64,000 nucleotides of DNA from Bathymodiolus brooksi (GCA_963680875.1 OY804575.1:34631103-34695102), one strand, 5' to 3'. Positions 11,323 to 23,300 are shown, counted from the stretch's first letter. The notes: generated by a model not told the origin, from the letters alone. Made by a program: numbers and translations.

Positions 11323-12103
11323 CACAGGCACTTGTTTCATTCAAAAAATATATGCCCCCTCCTCTTCCTTACTTCAAGGTAAACATTTACCCTTTTCCCC
11401 TTCCCCACTTCGCCTCAGTATTCTTCGCTTATTTGTGATCCTTTCGCTGACCCAATTATATCGTTACACTCCCGAGATATTCCTCTTTTCGACTGCCACA
11501 TTTAAATATACCTACCGGGCCCCTCTCAGACGAATTGGACAAGAAAAGTCAGCGAACGTGGCTTATTGTAAAATTTCAGTCAATGAAACGGATACAGCCA
11601 CTTCCGGTTTGCGCTGGATTTTTCATATGTATTCGGAATTCTTTAGACCGGCCATGTGTAACAATGCCACATGATCATCTCCTCTCAAATGTAAAGTAAG
11701 CCTTTGAAATACAGATAATTGTTCCAATGCAGATTATAAAAATATGTTCAACTCCAAATTACTGACATTTGATTTTTAAAGCACCTTTTTTTAAATTTTA
11801 TAAATCAATTTAAACCGGACCGGAAGTGGCTGTATCCGTTTCATTGACTGAAATTTTTAATAAGCCACGTTCACTGACTTTTCTTGTCCAATTCGTCTGA
11901 GAGGGGCCCGGTAGCTATATTTAAATGTGGCATTCGAAAAGAGAAATATCTCGGGAGTGTAAGGATATAATTGGGTCAGCGAAAGGATCACAAATAAGCG
12001 AAAAATATTGAGGCGAAGCGGGGAAAGGGAAAAGGGTAGATGTTTACATTGAAGTAAGGAAGAGGAGGGGGCATATATTTTTTGAATGAAACAAGTGCCT
12101 GTG
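11323..12103 (+). mobile_element. hAT-like foldback element with about 290-bp TIRs (copy 1)
   Basis: Terminal 'cacaggcacttgtt' at 11323 is mirrored at 12103. The TIRs extend over about 290 bases (11323-11615 against 11815-12103), with about 200 bp of unique middle. The flanks 'tctcaagt' (11315-11322) and 'tctcaaat' (12104-12111) match at 7 of 8 positions, which fits the 8-bp target duplication of the hAT superfamily. No transposase is present, so it is non-autonomous. Open frames across the TIRs (such as 11213-11674) also occur in copy 2 and are by-products of the repeat. Confidence 0.85.
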
Positions 12104-12540
12104 TCTCAAATATTCTTTGATCAGCTGTCACGTGACTGAATTACAAATTCCTATAGGTTGAAATTTGGTGAAATAATTTTGAATATTTAAAATTTATTTT
12201 TACTTTCTGTTAACCTCATAAAACAATTTAACAAACTACCACAGGTTTATTTCCAAAAATCCCCTTTAAATATGATAAACAATTAAGTTGATTGCGATGC
12301 AATCCTACAATGGAATTCACCCTCGGCCACCATAAATTAATTTATCTACTGTAAATTCAGTTTTGTATGAAAAAAAAACACCAATCAACTCAAATCTCGA
12401 TTAAAGTGGATAGCTTGATTTCTTATAGACATATAATTTTCAAATTAAACATTCGAAATTGAAAAGATTCTACCAATAAAACTTAAATAATACTAAATAT
12501 CTGATGTGCAACAATCTATTTCTAAGCTATGCTTTTACAG
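12104..12540. other. Upstream flank of the vWA gene
   Basis: AT-rich sequence ending in a good splice acceptor ('gcttttacag', to 12540). No promoter could be identified. An upstream non-coding exon is expected but was not found. Confidence 0.35.
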
Positions 12541-12551
12541 GAAGTAGGAGT

Positions 12552-13526
12552 ATGGACACGCCAGGATTACTAAGACAATCAACATTGCCGATGGACCAAC
12601 CAAGTGAGGATATGCCTAGAAAGATACTAAAAGCAAAGCGAAGGCTTACCGGTCGGTCCAGTAAAACAGCATCCCATGTATCATTGTCATCAAGTACTTC
12701 AACTTTAATAAAACCTTCGTTGTCAAGGAAAGGAACATCAAACAAATCAACATCCAGAAAACGGAGTCATACAGCATCATCCATGACAAAAATACCATCT
12801 TTGACCAAAAAAGCGTCAATCACAAAAGAAATGAGTGACCTCGCAACAACAGCTATATCATTGGATTCCGGATCACACGTTGGTAAAACGGGCGTAATAA
12901 CAGAGGACGATATTGGACCAGATGTCGATGTCACAGAAGTAGATGTACCATCAACATTCTCAGAAACCGGAGGCGCTGTAGTTACATCACTCAGGAAAAC
13001 ATTATCAGGAACCGGAAGTTTATCAAAAAAATTATCGCGAAAGGAAAGTTCACGAGCAGCAGCGAGTACAATGTTGCCTATTATGCCACCAGGGGGACTT
13101 GTTGAAATTGCATTTTCATTTGATACAACAGGGTCAATGAGTGCAGCATTAAAGGAGGTGAAGGGTAGAATTAAGGACATAGTTCAGAAACTGCAATCTG
13201 ACGTACCTGGGATTAGAATAGCAATTTTCGCCCATGGTGATTATTGTGATGCAGACAAATATATTGTGAAGTGGATAGATTTTGGGGCAACCCTCCCAGA
13301 ACTTCACGAATTTGTGAATAATTGCGAGGATACAGGTGGAGGAGATAGACCCGAATGTTATGAACTAGTACTACGACGTGCCCATGAGGTGTTGTCCTGG
13401 ACCCCTGGTAGCAAAAGGTCACTAGTCATCATTGGTGACGATGTACCACACTTACCAGGATACAAGTATGGCACTTTTACCAATGATATTAATTGGCGTG
13501 ACGAATGTACCACTCTGAAAAATATG
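12552..13526 (+). CDS. vWA gene, exon 1 of the coding part
   Basis: Bounded by acceptor ttttacag at 12540 and donor 'atg|gtaagt' at 13526; 325 codons. It carries the low-complexity N-terminus and most of the vWA domain, including the MIDAS Asp at codon 191 and the GGGDRPEC segment. The open frame continues only two codons past the donor. Confidence 0.9.
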
Positions 13527-16500
13527 GTAAGTTAATTGAGACACTTGTATTGAATGAAATCACAACATCAGTTAAAATTAGTATTATGTCATGACGAAAA
13601 TAAGTTTCTTTATTGATTTAGTTATTTGATTTTAAAAACCGCTACAATATCGGTATTGCGGACTGATGGTCATTCGTAGAGACCAGAGCTTCGTCTGGTG
13701 TATTGCGGACTGATGGTCATTCGTAGAGACCAGAGCTTCGTCTGGTGTATTGCGGACTGATGGTCATTCGTAGAGAGCTTCGTCTGGTTTCTTCTTGCTT
13801 TTGTTTGCAACATGCTCTCTTCGTGGTTGAATCTGCGTGAATTTGGAGGTCGCTCGCCAAGATTTGCGTCTATCTGGTGAATAGATTACGATTCACTGGT
13901 GTAGGGTAGTCTGTGTAAAAGGCCTCTAAGTATTGGTTAACTCATCTTAACAATAAACCACATAGTTTTGGCAGGGCCAGACACACAATTTCTGGAGTGT
14001 AGTGGCTAAGTACAGTGCATCTGCGATTCACTGTGATACTTAGTAGGCGTTAACGGACTGTCTCTAACCTCGATGCTATCTGCGTTGTTCCATGGTCGGT
14101 AACCGACAGCAGAAAACGCTCCGAGATATACTCGCAGTGAGTATCGGAGTGTGGTCAGCCATGGGTTACCAACGATTACTAGAACAACGCGACGTGTTGA
14201 ATTGTAGTCACAAGTGCTAACTCACTGCAGCAACAACTCAAAGGTAGACTATACCTTCATTTGGACACATTATCCTGATCCGGAACAAATCAGTGTTTGT
14301 CCTTGCTCGTCCTTAATTTAATCCGACCGGAGATCGGACCTACAATCGTCTACACTGAAGTTCATGTCAGAACGCAAACTATGTGGGAAGACTGTTTTTT
14401 TTTATTTACACATTTAGTCATGTTTTCAGGGAGTACGGGTGTATGGAGTAGCAGTAAAAGCAGGTTCAACGGAACGAGAATTTTACAAGGAACTGGCTCA
14501 AAGAACTGATGGTTTGATGATAACGTTAGACAAGTTTGATCTTATATTTGAATTGATGATGGCTATTTGTTACAGAGAAGGTGGAGATGAATTACTTAGT
14601 GTAAGTTATGTCTATTTCCAATATAAGAAATGGTACAATAACATTTTCTAAGGGGATAATTGATTGAGAACGCATGGTTGTTAAACAATCGAATCTAGAT
14701 GTAAAAATATACTAAAGATACTAATAAAAACGTAGATATCAAATTTAGTGTGCATGGTGGGTTTCTGAAGATACTAAATATACATTACCACTGTACATGT
14801 TTCCGAGTGGAAAGGATGAATTAGAAAATGAAAAGCTATATGTTTGCAGTTTGTCTAATAAACGGACCATATTGATTGGTCATGTAAATGTTTTCAATCA
14901 ATTTCGTCTTTTCTGGAACTTAATTGTTTTTGTTTTTTTTAATTTGACTTTTGAACTTTTATTTTTTCATAAATCTTAATTAATGTTATATAATGCTATT
15001 TTTCCATGTTAATGGCTTCGTCGAATTCCTTACTTGGTTTCAATATGAAAAAAAAAGTTTTTAAATTTTAATTTGATTTGAATTCAGCAATTTATTTTCT
15101 TAATTCAGGCTTATCAAGATGAATTGAAAGAGAAATATGGAGTGCCAAAGTTGGCGAAGAATCTATCAGGAATGTTTTCAGGTCTTGCTACTGGTAGTGG
15201 GGTTGGAACATCTACAGGAGGAGGACTTTTTGGCTTAACAGCACCAGCCGGTGGATTTTTCTGTGCACCAGCTACTGGGACTGGACTCTTTGGTGCACCA
15301 ACTACTGGGGCTGGACTATTTGGTACACCAGCTACAGGGTTTGGAAGTCCTTTTCCTTTTGGAAAGCCTAAAGGTGGTGGAGTTAAATTTGGAAAGCTTG
15401 GAGCTTCGAAATTAAAGAGAACAGCATTAAAAACAGCAACTGCGAAAACTAAGACCAGTAAAAAGTCTACGAAAGGAGGAAAATCTAAAGAAAAAGAAAA
15501 GGTATATAGTTCACAAGTATGTAGGGATATGGGTGTAAATGAAGAAAAGAAGAGTCAGTTTTACATTTGGAAAACAAATTAAGCAGAGAGAGCAGTATTT
15601 TGCTTTTGTTAATTTCGGTTAAATACATATCATAGTCATGTAAGCTAGACTCAATAAATTATATAAGGTGTAAACGACACTGAGGATGAATCATTATCTA
15701 TATCATACTTCATTTGTAATGGTCCAAGGCAGTTTTCTGTACAAATTGAAATAGCTTTACTAATTCTCATTCCTGTTTTTGTATGTGTTCCTAATATCTA
15801 TTATTTTGTCTATTGTTTTCGTTTTTATTAATATATTTTTCATATATTTCATATATGAATTTGTTTTCTGGACATGATGTACTATACATATGAACATTTC
15901 TAACTTTGTTTATTACCCTTCATTTTAACCTCGGAAATGCCATAGAAAATTATTTAAACTCATGCACTCGATTTACTAACTTGTGAGCATGAGTAACTAA
16001 TTTGTGTGCACGATTTACAGGTGCCAAGTGTTAGTTACTTGTGCACACGTGTTTTCAACTGGCGCTTCATGGATTTTGCAACTTGTCCCACAGGCACTTG
16101 TTTTATTATAAAAATATATGCCCCCTCCTCTTCCTTACTTCAAGGTAAATATCTGCTCTTTTCCCCTTCCCCACTCTGCCTCAATATTTTTCGCTTATTT
16201 GTGATCCTTTCGCTGACCCAATTATATCGTTACACTCCCGAGATATTTCTCTTTTCGACTGCCACATTTAAATATACCTACCGGGTCCCCCCTCAGACGA
16301 ATTGGACAAGAATATGCAGCCTACGTCGCTTGGTCTACTTTTCAGTCATTAAAACGGATACCGCCACTTCCGGTCCGGTCTGAATTGATTTAGAAAATAA
16401 AAAAAAGGTGCTTTAAAAATCAAATGTCAGTAATTTGGAGTTGAACATATTTCTATTATCTGCATTGGAACAATTATCTGTATTTTAAAGACTTACTTTA

Positions 16501-18200
16501 CATTTGAGAGGAGATGATCATGATGGCATTGTTACACATGGCTGGTCTAGAGAATTCCGAATGCATATGAAAAATCCAGCGCATACCGGAAGTGGCTGTA
16601 TCCGTTTCAATGACTGAAAAGTAGACCAAGCGACGTTCGCTGAATATTCTTGTCCAATTCGTCTGAGGGGGGCCCGGTAGGTATATTTGAATGTGGCAGT
16701 CGAAAAGAGAATTATCTCGGGAGTGTAACGATATAATTGGGTCAGCGAAAGGATCACAAATAAGCGAAAAATATTGAGGCGAAGTGGGGAAGGGGAAAAG
16801 GGCAGATATATACCTTGAAGTAAGGAAGAGGAGGGGCATATATTTTTTGAATGAAACAAGTGCCTGTGACTTGTCCACACGAATTACCGACTTTTAAGCG
16901 CATTCATGTTATAGTTATTAACGTTTTCACGAGTTGTGAACATATATGTATATGAACAATAAACGAACTTAAGACATGACTGAGTACTGAAAAATCACAA
17001 AAAACAAATGACTCGCACAATAATCAACAAAATAAAATATTGATAAAACATGCATATCTTCGCATCAGTATACAATTTCCAGTAAAAAATGATCAGCTGA
17101 AAACACAATAATATATGAAGTAGATACTAACGTCGACAACGACGGACAAAGTCATCCCTATGTCATCCTTATGTCATCCTTCAAGTGCAAGTCAGATAAA
17201 AAAAAACAATGAAAATTGTCCATTTAATTTATTCACAACCGTAACATAAAGCGCAATCTAATTTTAATTATTTTGTTCGAAGCGGGGTATGTGTGGCCAT
17301 GACGGGCATCCGTCCGTCTCATTTTAACAAATTCATTTCCATACTAGAATTTATTCAGAAACTTTGGATTGTCAACTTCTCAATTAAATTAGAAAATTAG
17401 TATTTTTTTAAGCGATTAAACATTTTAATACCTCTGAAATGGTAAAATTGCACTGTAAGCGCTAGCTACAAATTTGTTTTTTTCATGAAATGTTTTACCA
17501 TCCTAATCATTATAGTTATAAGAACATTATGTTTAGTAATATATGGTTAGGTATAGAAAGTTTGGCATCATACTGAAAACTTATCTATTGTAAACAATTT
17601 TGTAGACAGGAAAATATAAATTAGGAGTAAAATGAATTTACTGGTACATAAAACTATTTTACTTATACACTTTCATTTTTTATACAGAAAAAGGAGGTAC
17701 AAATCAAGAGAGAAAAGATGAAGGATACAAAATTTCGGAAGACGAAGCCCCTTAATCGACTTCAGTGGTCAAATTGGAAGTTGACTATGAGTAATGATGG
17801 TTCGAGAAAAGGTGTACATAATTTGAAATGGTTGAATGGTTACATTGCGAAGCAGATGTTTACACGAAACCTAGATAAACCAGCGGTTTACGAGTTTGGT
17901 ATACGACCCTGCAACAAGCGAAAGACATACGTTGTTGGGTTTAAAATACTCGACAGATTACCTGTGACAGGTAGATGGTATGGGCCACTGGTTTCAAGGC
18001 GCAAAGACATTCGAGAAAAATTTAAATACACTATGAATATGAATGGCTCTGTATATATACGGCGAGGTGTATTCCGACGGAGGAACAGGAAATTTATGGA
18101 AAAGGTTCAGAAACTTCTTGCAAACTCCAATTATGCATTTGGAACATCAAAGAAAAATGCTAGAACCTTTAAAATAAGAGGGGGTTTTGCCCTTTATTGA
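12552..18200 (+). CDS. vWA-domain protein with GLFG repeats, four exons (whole gene)
   Basis: Exons 12552-13526, 14430-14600, 15109-15501 and 17688-18200 join in phase 0 to give 683 residues. The order is: Ser/Thr/Lys-rich N-terminus (1-183); von Willebrand A domain (about 184-380) with metal-binding DTTGSMS starting at Asp191 and the downstream GGGDRPEC; Gly/Thr/Phe segment (403-477) with GLFG at 421, 441 and 451 plus FG at 460, 466 and 476; Lys-rich stretch (480-513); basic C-terminal domain (514-683). vWA domains usually bind ligands through Mg2+. GLFG motifs are typical of nucleoporins such as Nup98, so a nuclear or condensate role is possible but unproven. No signal peptide or membrane segment is evident. 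I do not recognise the C-terminal domain. The start at 12552 is the first ATG after the acceptor at 12540; a start in an earlier exon cannot be excluded. Confidence 0.85.
13654..13795 (+). repeat. 47-bp minisatellite, three copies, in intron 1
   Basis: Units start 'tattgcggactgatggtcat' at 13654, 13701 and 13748. Each unit contains a small hairpin ('accagagcttcgtctggt'). The third unit has lost a few bases. Confidence 0.9.
13796..14426 (-). repeat. Intron 1 remainder with old SINE/retroelement sequence
   Basis: The 'cattatcctgat' body at 14267 and the worn B-box-like 'gatcggacctac' near 14332 match the SINE at the left window edge in the same orientation. The 13800-14260 part is GC-richer than the surroundings and has inverted phrases ('ggtcggtaacc' and 'gggttaccaacg'), so it is probably part of a related retroelement. 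No coding sequence seen. Confidence 0.45.
14430..14600 (+). CDS. vWA gene, exon 2
   Basis: Acceptor 'ttttcag' at 14429 and donor 'agt|gtaagt' at 14600; 57 codons, phase 0 on both sides. It completes the vWA fold (GVRVYGVAVKAG, then a typical C-terminal helix). Confidence 0.9.
15109..15501 (+). CDS. vWA gene, exon 3 with GLFG repeats and Lys-rich tail
   Basis: Acceptor 'taattcag' at 15108 and donor 'aag|gtatat' at 15501; 131 codons, phase 0 on both sides. It encodes residues 383-513: a short charged start, the GLFG/FG segment and the Lys-rich stretch. Because it is phase-symmetric, skipping it would remove the GLFG segment without shifting the frame. Confidence 0.85.
15502..16088. other. Intron 3, left part
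   Basis: No second gene. The exon 3 frame reads on to 15582 with ordinary residues and could serve as a retained-intron end. The rest is AT-rich with no recognised repeat. Confidence 0.35.
16089..16868 (-). mobile_element. hAT-like foldback element (copy 2), inverted relative to copy 1
   Basis: Same TIRs as 11323-12103 (starts 'cacaggcacttgtt'), and its middle is the reverse complement of copy 1's middle. It is flanked on both sides by the exact 8-bp duplication 'acttgtcc' (16081-16088 and 16869-16876), which is the best target-site evidence in the window. It lies in intron 3 of the vWA gene. No transposase. Confidence 0.92.
16877..17687. other. Intron 3, right part
   Basis: AT-rich, ending in acceptor 'tatacag' at 17687. 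A small triplet of 'tgtcatcct' repeats lies near 17160. No gene or repeat family recognised. Confidence 0.35.
17688..18200 (+). CDS. vWA gene, last exon with basic C-terminal domain
   Basis: 170 codons and a stop. The domain is rich in Arg, Lys and aromatic residues (for example WLNGYIAKQMF, RWYGPLVSRRKDIREKFKY, RRGVFRRRNRKF) and looks folded. I cannot name its family. The strong positive charge suggests contact with nucleic acid or an acidic partner. Confidence 0.85.
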   Translation, partial: KKEVQIKREKMKDTKFRKTKPLNRLQWSNWKLTMSNDGSRKGVHNLKWLNGYIAKQMFTRNLDKPAVYEFGIRPCNKRKTYVVGFKILDRLPVTGRWYGPLVSRRKDIREKFKYTMNMNGSVYIRRGVFRRRNRKFMEKVQKLLANSNYAFGTSKKNARTFKIRGGFALY

Positions 18201-18223
18201 TTTTGATAAACTGATGACCAAAA

Positions 18224-18229
18224 AATAAA
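18224..18229 (+). terminator. Poly(A) signal AATAAA of the vWA gene
   Basis: Canonical hexamer 24 bases after the stop codon. A short 3' UTR ending shortly downstream is expected. Confidence 0.55.
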
Positions 18230-19512
18230 TCGATATTTCAGAATGTAAATATTGAACAACACGACAATCTCAGTGATGACGAGATTTCTTTGTGTTCCTG
18301 ATTATTTACTAACCTGTGTAGTTTGTAGAATTAACTGACATGACACATACATGTACATGTATATCAATATTGTTATTGTCAATGAGGACTATATGTGGGT
18401 GTTTTTTTTACTAAATATTTTGACAGAAGTAACGATGTTGTAAAATTACCATAAAACAAATTTGGATAATGAAAGCTTTACTTTTTATCATTTTTTTAAA
18501 TCCACGTATTGGTGATACAATACAACGTTGTCATGGTATTAGATGTACATATTTACCTTCTGAGTATAATGAGGGTAACTTTTATTGTTTACTATCAAGA
18601 TTTCCGTGATATATGACTGCTGTTAACAAGGAATCTATTGAACCAGTGGTTTCTAAGGTTAAGTTGAAGTCATCACTTTCACAGGCACCTGTAAAATGGA
18701 ATCATTCCCATTTTGAAGTTTTGGTTTACATATTTATTTTCAATAAATTTACTTTTATTATTTCATCTCTCTTCCGTTATTTAATATTTTGGTGTCCACA
18801 TAACCATATAATCATATGCCATGGTAACAACAGCTTGCATGTGCCGACCCTCTTCTCTTCTAATACACAGTGGAAAATAAGAGTATGTTGTTTTCCCCCA
18901 TTAAATTCCCTTGGTAAAATTCTTTTTGGGTGCATTTCAAAGATATGGACCAACACCAACAAATTTAAGTCCAATTGATAGTATTTTCTTTTGATTCCTT
19001 ATGAAAATCCCTGCTTGTGTTTATAAAATAAATTTGACCTAGATCTTATGGTAAAAGGGGTCAAACGGAGCCAAAGGAATCCAGCACCAAAATTGGCACC
19101 TTTTAAAAATTTTAATTACGATTTGTAACCAGCTTTCTCCATGGAATTCACAAGAAAAGCTCTTGTCAGAGGTTTTTATAACAAATTTGTTGTGGCTTTT
19201 ACTGTTTCAAAGATAATGTAGTACCAAGAGGTCATATTTTAATGGGTTACAGCTTATTCTAACATGACGTCCTTCTTTCGCTTTGTTAACAAACGAGCGA
19301 TTTATCGATTGGGTATAATCTAATCTCATTAGCACATGCGCTGTTGCATGTGGCTGATTTTCCCGTCGTAAATGTACATGTTGATGAATTATCGCATGCT
19401 CGAATTTGGCAGCATAAATTGTATGCGACATTGTCCGCAAACGTAAGTATAAATTACCGTCTTCCAATCAAAGTATACTACCGTATTTGTACTCTTAGAC
19501 ATACCAGAATCG
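18230..19512. other. Intergenic, no gene supported
   Basis: A 121-codon frame at 18613-18978 starts with a protein-like 37 residues and then becomes Phe/Ile-rich as expected of AT-rich DNA. It has no motifs and is not called. Confidence 0.3.
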
Positions 19513-19633
19513 AAATAAATCATGGAAGCCAGAATGTGTTTCGAGTTTTAACATAGGTTGGCGGATATTAGAAGATTTTATCCGCCAACCCATGTTAAAA
19601 CTCAAAACACATTCTGGCTTACATGATTTATTT
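19513..19633. repeat. Foldback palindrome, about 53-bp arms
   Basis: The left arm starts 'aaataaatcatggaagccag' and the right arm ends with its complement. The loop is about 12 bases around 'ttagaagatttt'. A few mismatches occur between the arms. Confidence 0.85.
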
Positions 19634-20109
19634 CTTAAGCATATGACCATATGTGAAAATTACTCGAAATCTCAAATTCATTGTCAAACACGACCTATTT
19701 ATGAATAACCTGGTAAACAATATGGGCTCGGGTGAGCCTCTAGTTCTTCTGGCCATTGTATTGTCTGTCTTTCAAATTACTGTTTCTGATGGCCCCTTTA
19801 TTGTAACCATAACCGTCAAGCTTTTCTGATAAAAAAATTTACATACAAACTGCCTGCATGTAAAGTATTTATATGCGAAATATATAATACTTCTATGTCT
19901 AGCAAATACCATCATTGGTAACTCACAGCTGATCACGCTTCGATTACTCTCCACTGATGAGTTTCCAATCAGGTTCGTCTTTGTGGAGTCTGAAAAGGGG
20001 ATAATGAACGAAGAGGAATAAAGTTGTCATGATTATCTCAAAGGTATAGCTTGAGTCTATCTTCTTTGCAATTGCTATTTTATACACCATGACAAGTCGA
20101 GCATCTTTA
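19634..20109. other. Intergenic, no gene seen
   Basis: Only short open frames without motifs and no recognised repeat. Confidence 0.3.
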
Positions 20110-20296
20110 AGGGCTATGGTGTTTAACGCCAATTTCAACAATATTTCAGTTATATCGTGTCGTTCACTGACAAACTTTCACATAATGTTGAATCAAGTAC
20201 ACCTCACCATGAGGGGGATTCGAACTCACAACTTTAGTGGCGTTAAGTAGTTTTAAATCAAACTACCATATGATCACGACCACAACGGCCCCTCGA
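20110..20296 (-). repeat. tRNA-derived SINE, central part deleted
   Basis: Minus-strand reading: head 'ggtcgtgatcatatggtag', B-box 'gagttcgaatccccc', then the tail 'taactgaaatattgttgaaa'. The central 'tccggtttcctcc' segment present in the copies at 22153 and 25008 is missing. Confidence 0.75.
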
Positions 20297-20894
20297 GCAT
20301 CTATATGTTTGCCTTTAAGACTGCTTCAGTTCAAGCATTGTAACATGTAACCAACACTAAATGCTGTTCGCTGTCTGTTGATGACGAACCTTGTTTTTGG
20401 ACTACATATATGATCGAGTTGCTCGATTTCTCCCTTATTTGTAGGGGATCCAGAAAAAGCATGCTCAAGTGGTGGTCTAATTAGAAATTTATAGGCTTAT
20501 TCCTTTACGGATTGAACTGGTGTTATGGTTTCAGCACAGTAAGCAAAGCGGTGTATTGACTTTCATAGACGTTATGATCTTGTTTGATGTTTGACGATAG
20601 GTTTCGCAGGAGTTTTTTGTTTGCTGTTCTGCGACATTTGGTATTTGAATATGGTTTCACAGCTGCTTAATGTCGGGAACCGTACATTGACATCACCGAT
20701 TGCACTGTAATGAAACATGGGAGTAGGATGGACTTCATACAGGTGCTGGTATTGTTTATTTTTCATGTTTCCAATACCTTAATATTCGATTGGTTGTAAA
20801 TTGTCCTCTTCAATACATCAATGGGGAATTTTAAGCTATGATATATCAAGGACAGTATACCATATACGTCCTTAGATATTTCCTCAAGCCCATG

Positions 20895-20985
20895 CAGGGA
20901 CCGTCATGGTTGTGATCGTATGGTAGTTGGATTTACAACTACCTGTGCAATCAGTGCCTACCACCACTAAGGTTTTAAGCACGGA
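20895..20985 (+). repeat. SINE head fragment
   Basis: Matches the tRNA-like head of the copies at 22153 and 41963 ('gatcgtatggtagttggatt', 'aactacctgtgcaatcagtg'). The body and tail are absent. Confidence 0.6.
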
Positions 20986-21364
20986 CTGATGAATGGGTAG
21001 GGTTTTCAATTAATTGGGTCGTTTTTCAAATTACAAATATGTACAAGATACAGAAATTACATTTAAGAAATGATTAAATTATTGTGTACACCAGTCAACA
21101 GACAATGGATAGCCTTAGTCAGGCTTGGCACTTTTCAGTGTTTGATACTTCACTTGATTTACAACTGTTTTGGGCTTAGGGACAACCGAGTAAGTAAAAA
21201 TGTCATTTTTTTTTAGCAAACTACAAGATACCCCCAGTATGTAGATGTGGTTGGTGCCATCTGATCAATCTACCACAAAAGGGTCATAATAAAAAGCTTC
21301 TCGAGACTGAGCACATAAACAAAATAATTCAATGAAAAAAATACTGGATTGAAGTTAAGACTTA

Positions 21365-21855
21365 AAATTAAACAAGAATTGTCTGTGGTGACCATGTTTG
21401 TTCTTGGATCGGAACTAGATGAGCAATCTTTATAGAGGACCTTCCAAGGTCGCTTCCTACCAAGTTTCGATCCATTTGGCAAAGTGGTTTCAGAGGACAA
21501 GATTTTTTAGAAATCAACCAATCAGAAACAAGAATTGCCTGTGGTGGCCATGTTTGTTAACGGATCGGGACGAAATGAGCATTCTTTATAGAGAATCTTC
21601 CATAGATGCTTTATACCAAGTTTCGGTTCATTTGGCCTAGTGGTTTCAGAGATTTAAAAAAATCAGCCAATCAGAAACAATAATTGCCTATGGCGGCCAT
21701 GTTTGTTAATGGATTGGGACAAAATGACCAATCTTTAGAGAGGATCTTCCATAGATGCTTCCTACCAAGTTTCACTTCATTTGGCAGAGGGGTTTCAGAG
21801 GAGAAGATTAAAATGTGAAAAGTTAGCAGACGACAGATGCCAAATGTGAGCTAAA
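21365..21855 (+). mobile_element. Helitron-like tandem-core repeat, family A
   Basis: About three core units of 130-155 bp, each with 'tggccatgtttgtta', 'cggatcgggac' and 'accaagtttcg(g)tccattt'. It ends with 'gacgacagatgcc' and 'gtgagcta', the family's 3' end. Related to 31234-33217. Confidence 0.7.
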
Positions 21856-22152
21856 AAAAAAGTTTTCAATTAGGTCATTGGTCCTTTAACTTTTTTTGTT
21901 TCGGAAACTTGCAAGTATTGGTTAAATGTTTGAAAAGCACAGGCAAGAAATTTCATAAAGAATGAAGAAAAAAAATCCATCAAAATCTGACAGGATTTTC
22001 CAAGGGAATCATTGGAAGAAATTGCATACAAATTACACTTGGAATAAAAACAAAATCCAAACTTTGACTCCCTTATATCTTAGAAACGACGAGAGCTAAT
22101 CAAAAACTGTTGGTAATTGTCAAAGGTTGTATTAGCAAAAAGTTGATTTGTA

Positions 22153-22392
22153 GGGGCCGTCATGGTCATGGGAGTTGGATTTATAACTATCTATGTAATC
22201 ATAGCATATCACCAGTCACTAGCGTTGTGAGTTCGAATCCCAACTCGATACATTATGTGATAGTTTGCCAGTGACTTGCAGCAGGTTGGTGGTTTTACTC
22301 CTGGTACTCCGGTTTCCTCCACCAAACAAACTGACCAATAGATATAACTGAAATATTGTTGAAAGTGGCATTAAACACAACCCTAACCCTCG
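22153..22392 (+). repeat. tRNA-derived SINE, near full length
   Basis: Head 'ggggccgtcatggtcatggg', B-box 'gagttcgaatcccaac', central 'ctggtactccggtttcctcc' and tail 'ataactgaaatattgttgaa' ending in a short 'aaccctaaccct' repeat. This is the best reference copy in the window. Confidence 0.85.
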
Positions 22393-22509
22393 ATTTGTAA
22401 AAATGTGCTGATGACAGATTAATCTTAAATATCGGGAGACATTAAGTCATCACTTCCAACTATCTATCAGCTACCATTGTTTTATTCTGGAGAAAACCAG
22501 AGTTGCCAC

Positions 22510-23300
22510 AAATAACAGACAACTAGTATTACTGTGAGCACGGCTCACTAAGATATACCCCCCACATCTGTCCAACCTATTTCCATTACCAAAACATTAC
22601 TGATTGTTCCGACCAAAATTGAAAGGGATCCTCCTCTCTTCACCAGTAAGCTACTGATAAAATTGAAAGGGATCCTCCTCTCTTCACCAGTAAGCTACTG
22701 ATAAAATTTCAAAACATTCTGAGAAACACTACTCAAGTTATCATACGACATAGGGTAAAAATCTTATTTTCCGTCATATCAAGTCCAATAACTCTGGAAC
22801 AGCAAAAGTGAAAATCGTCAAAAATGAAAGGGATCCTCCTCTCTTCACCAGTAAGCTGCTGATAAAATTTCAAAAATTCTGAGAAACACTACTCAAGTTA
22901 TCATACGACATAGGGTAAAAATCCTGTTTTCCGTCATATCAAGTCCAATAACTCTGGAATGGCAAAAGTGAAAATCGTCAAAAATGAAAGGGATCCTTCT
23001 CTCTTCACTGGTAAGCTGCTGATAAAATTTCAAAACATTCTGAGAAACACTACTCAAGATACCATACGACATAGGGTAAAAATCCTGTTTTCCGTCATAT
23101 CAAGTCCAATAACTCTGGAACGGCAAAAGTGAAAATCGTCAAAAAAGAAAGGGATCCTCCTCTTCACCAGTAAACAGCTGATAAAATTTTAAAAGATTCT
23201 AAGAAACACAACTCAAGTTATCGTACGACATAGGATTTGTCTACGGACGGACATGGTGAAACCAGTATACCCCCCTACAACTTTGTTGTGGGGGGTATAA
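22510..23300 (+). mobile_element. Helitron-like element with 160-bp tandem cores (family F)
   Basis: It starts 'actagtattactgtgagcac' and holds core units beginning 'gggatcc' at about 22628, 22671 (a partial unit), 22830, 22991 and 23151, a period of about 160. It ends with 'acggacatggtgaaacc' and the hairpin 'tacccccctacaactttgtt' to 'ggggggtata'. A second copy lies at 47165-47917. Confidence 0.75.

Noticed and set aside
11213..11674. Plus-strand 153-codon frame, and similar frames at 16006-16383 and 16498-16880
   Set aside because: All lie in the TIRs of the two hAT-like foldback elements and repeat the same peptide; they are repeat by-products.
18613..18978. 121-codon plus-strand frame after the vWA gene
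   Set aside because: Only the first third looks protein-like; no motif, no splice support, and a poly(A) signal at 18224 already ends the upstream gene.
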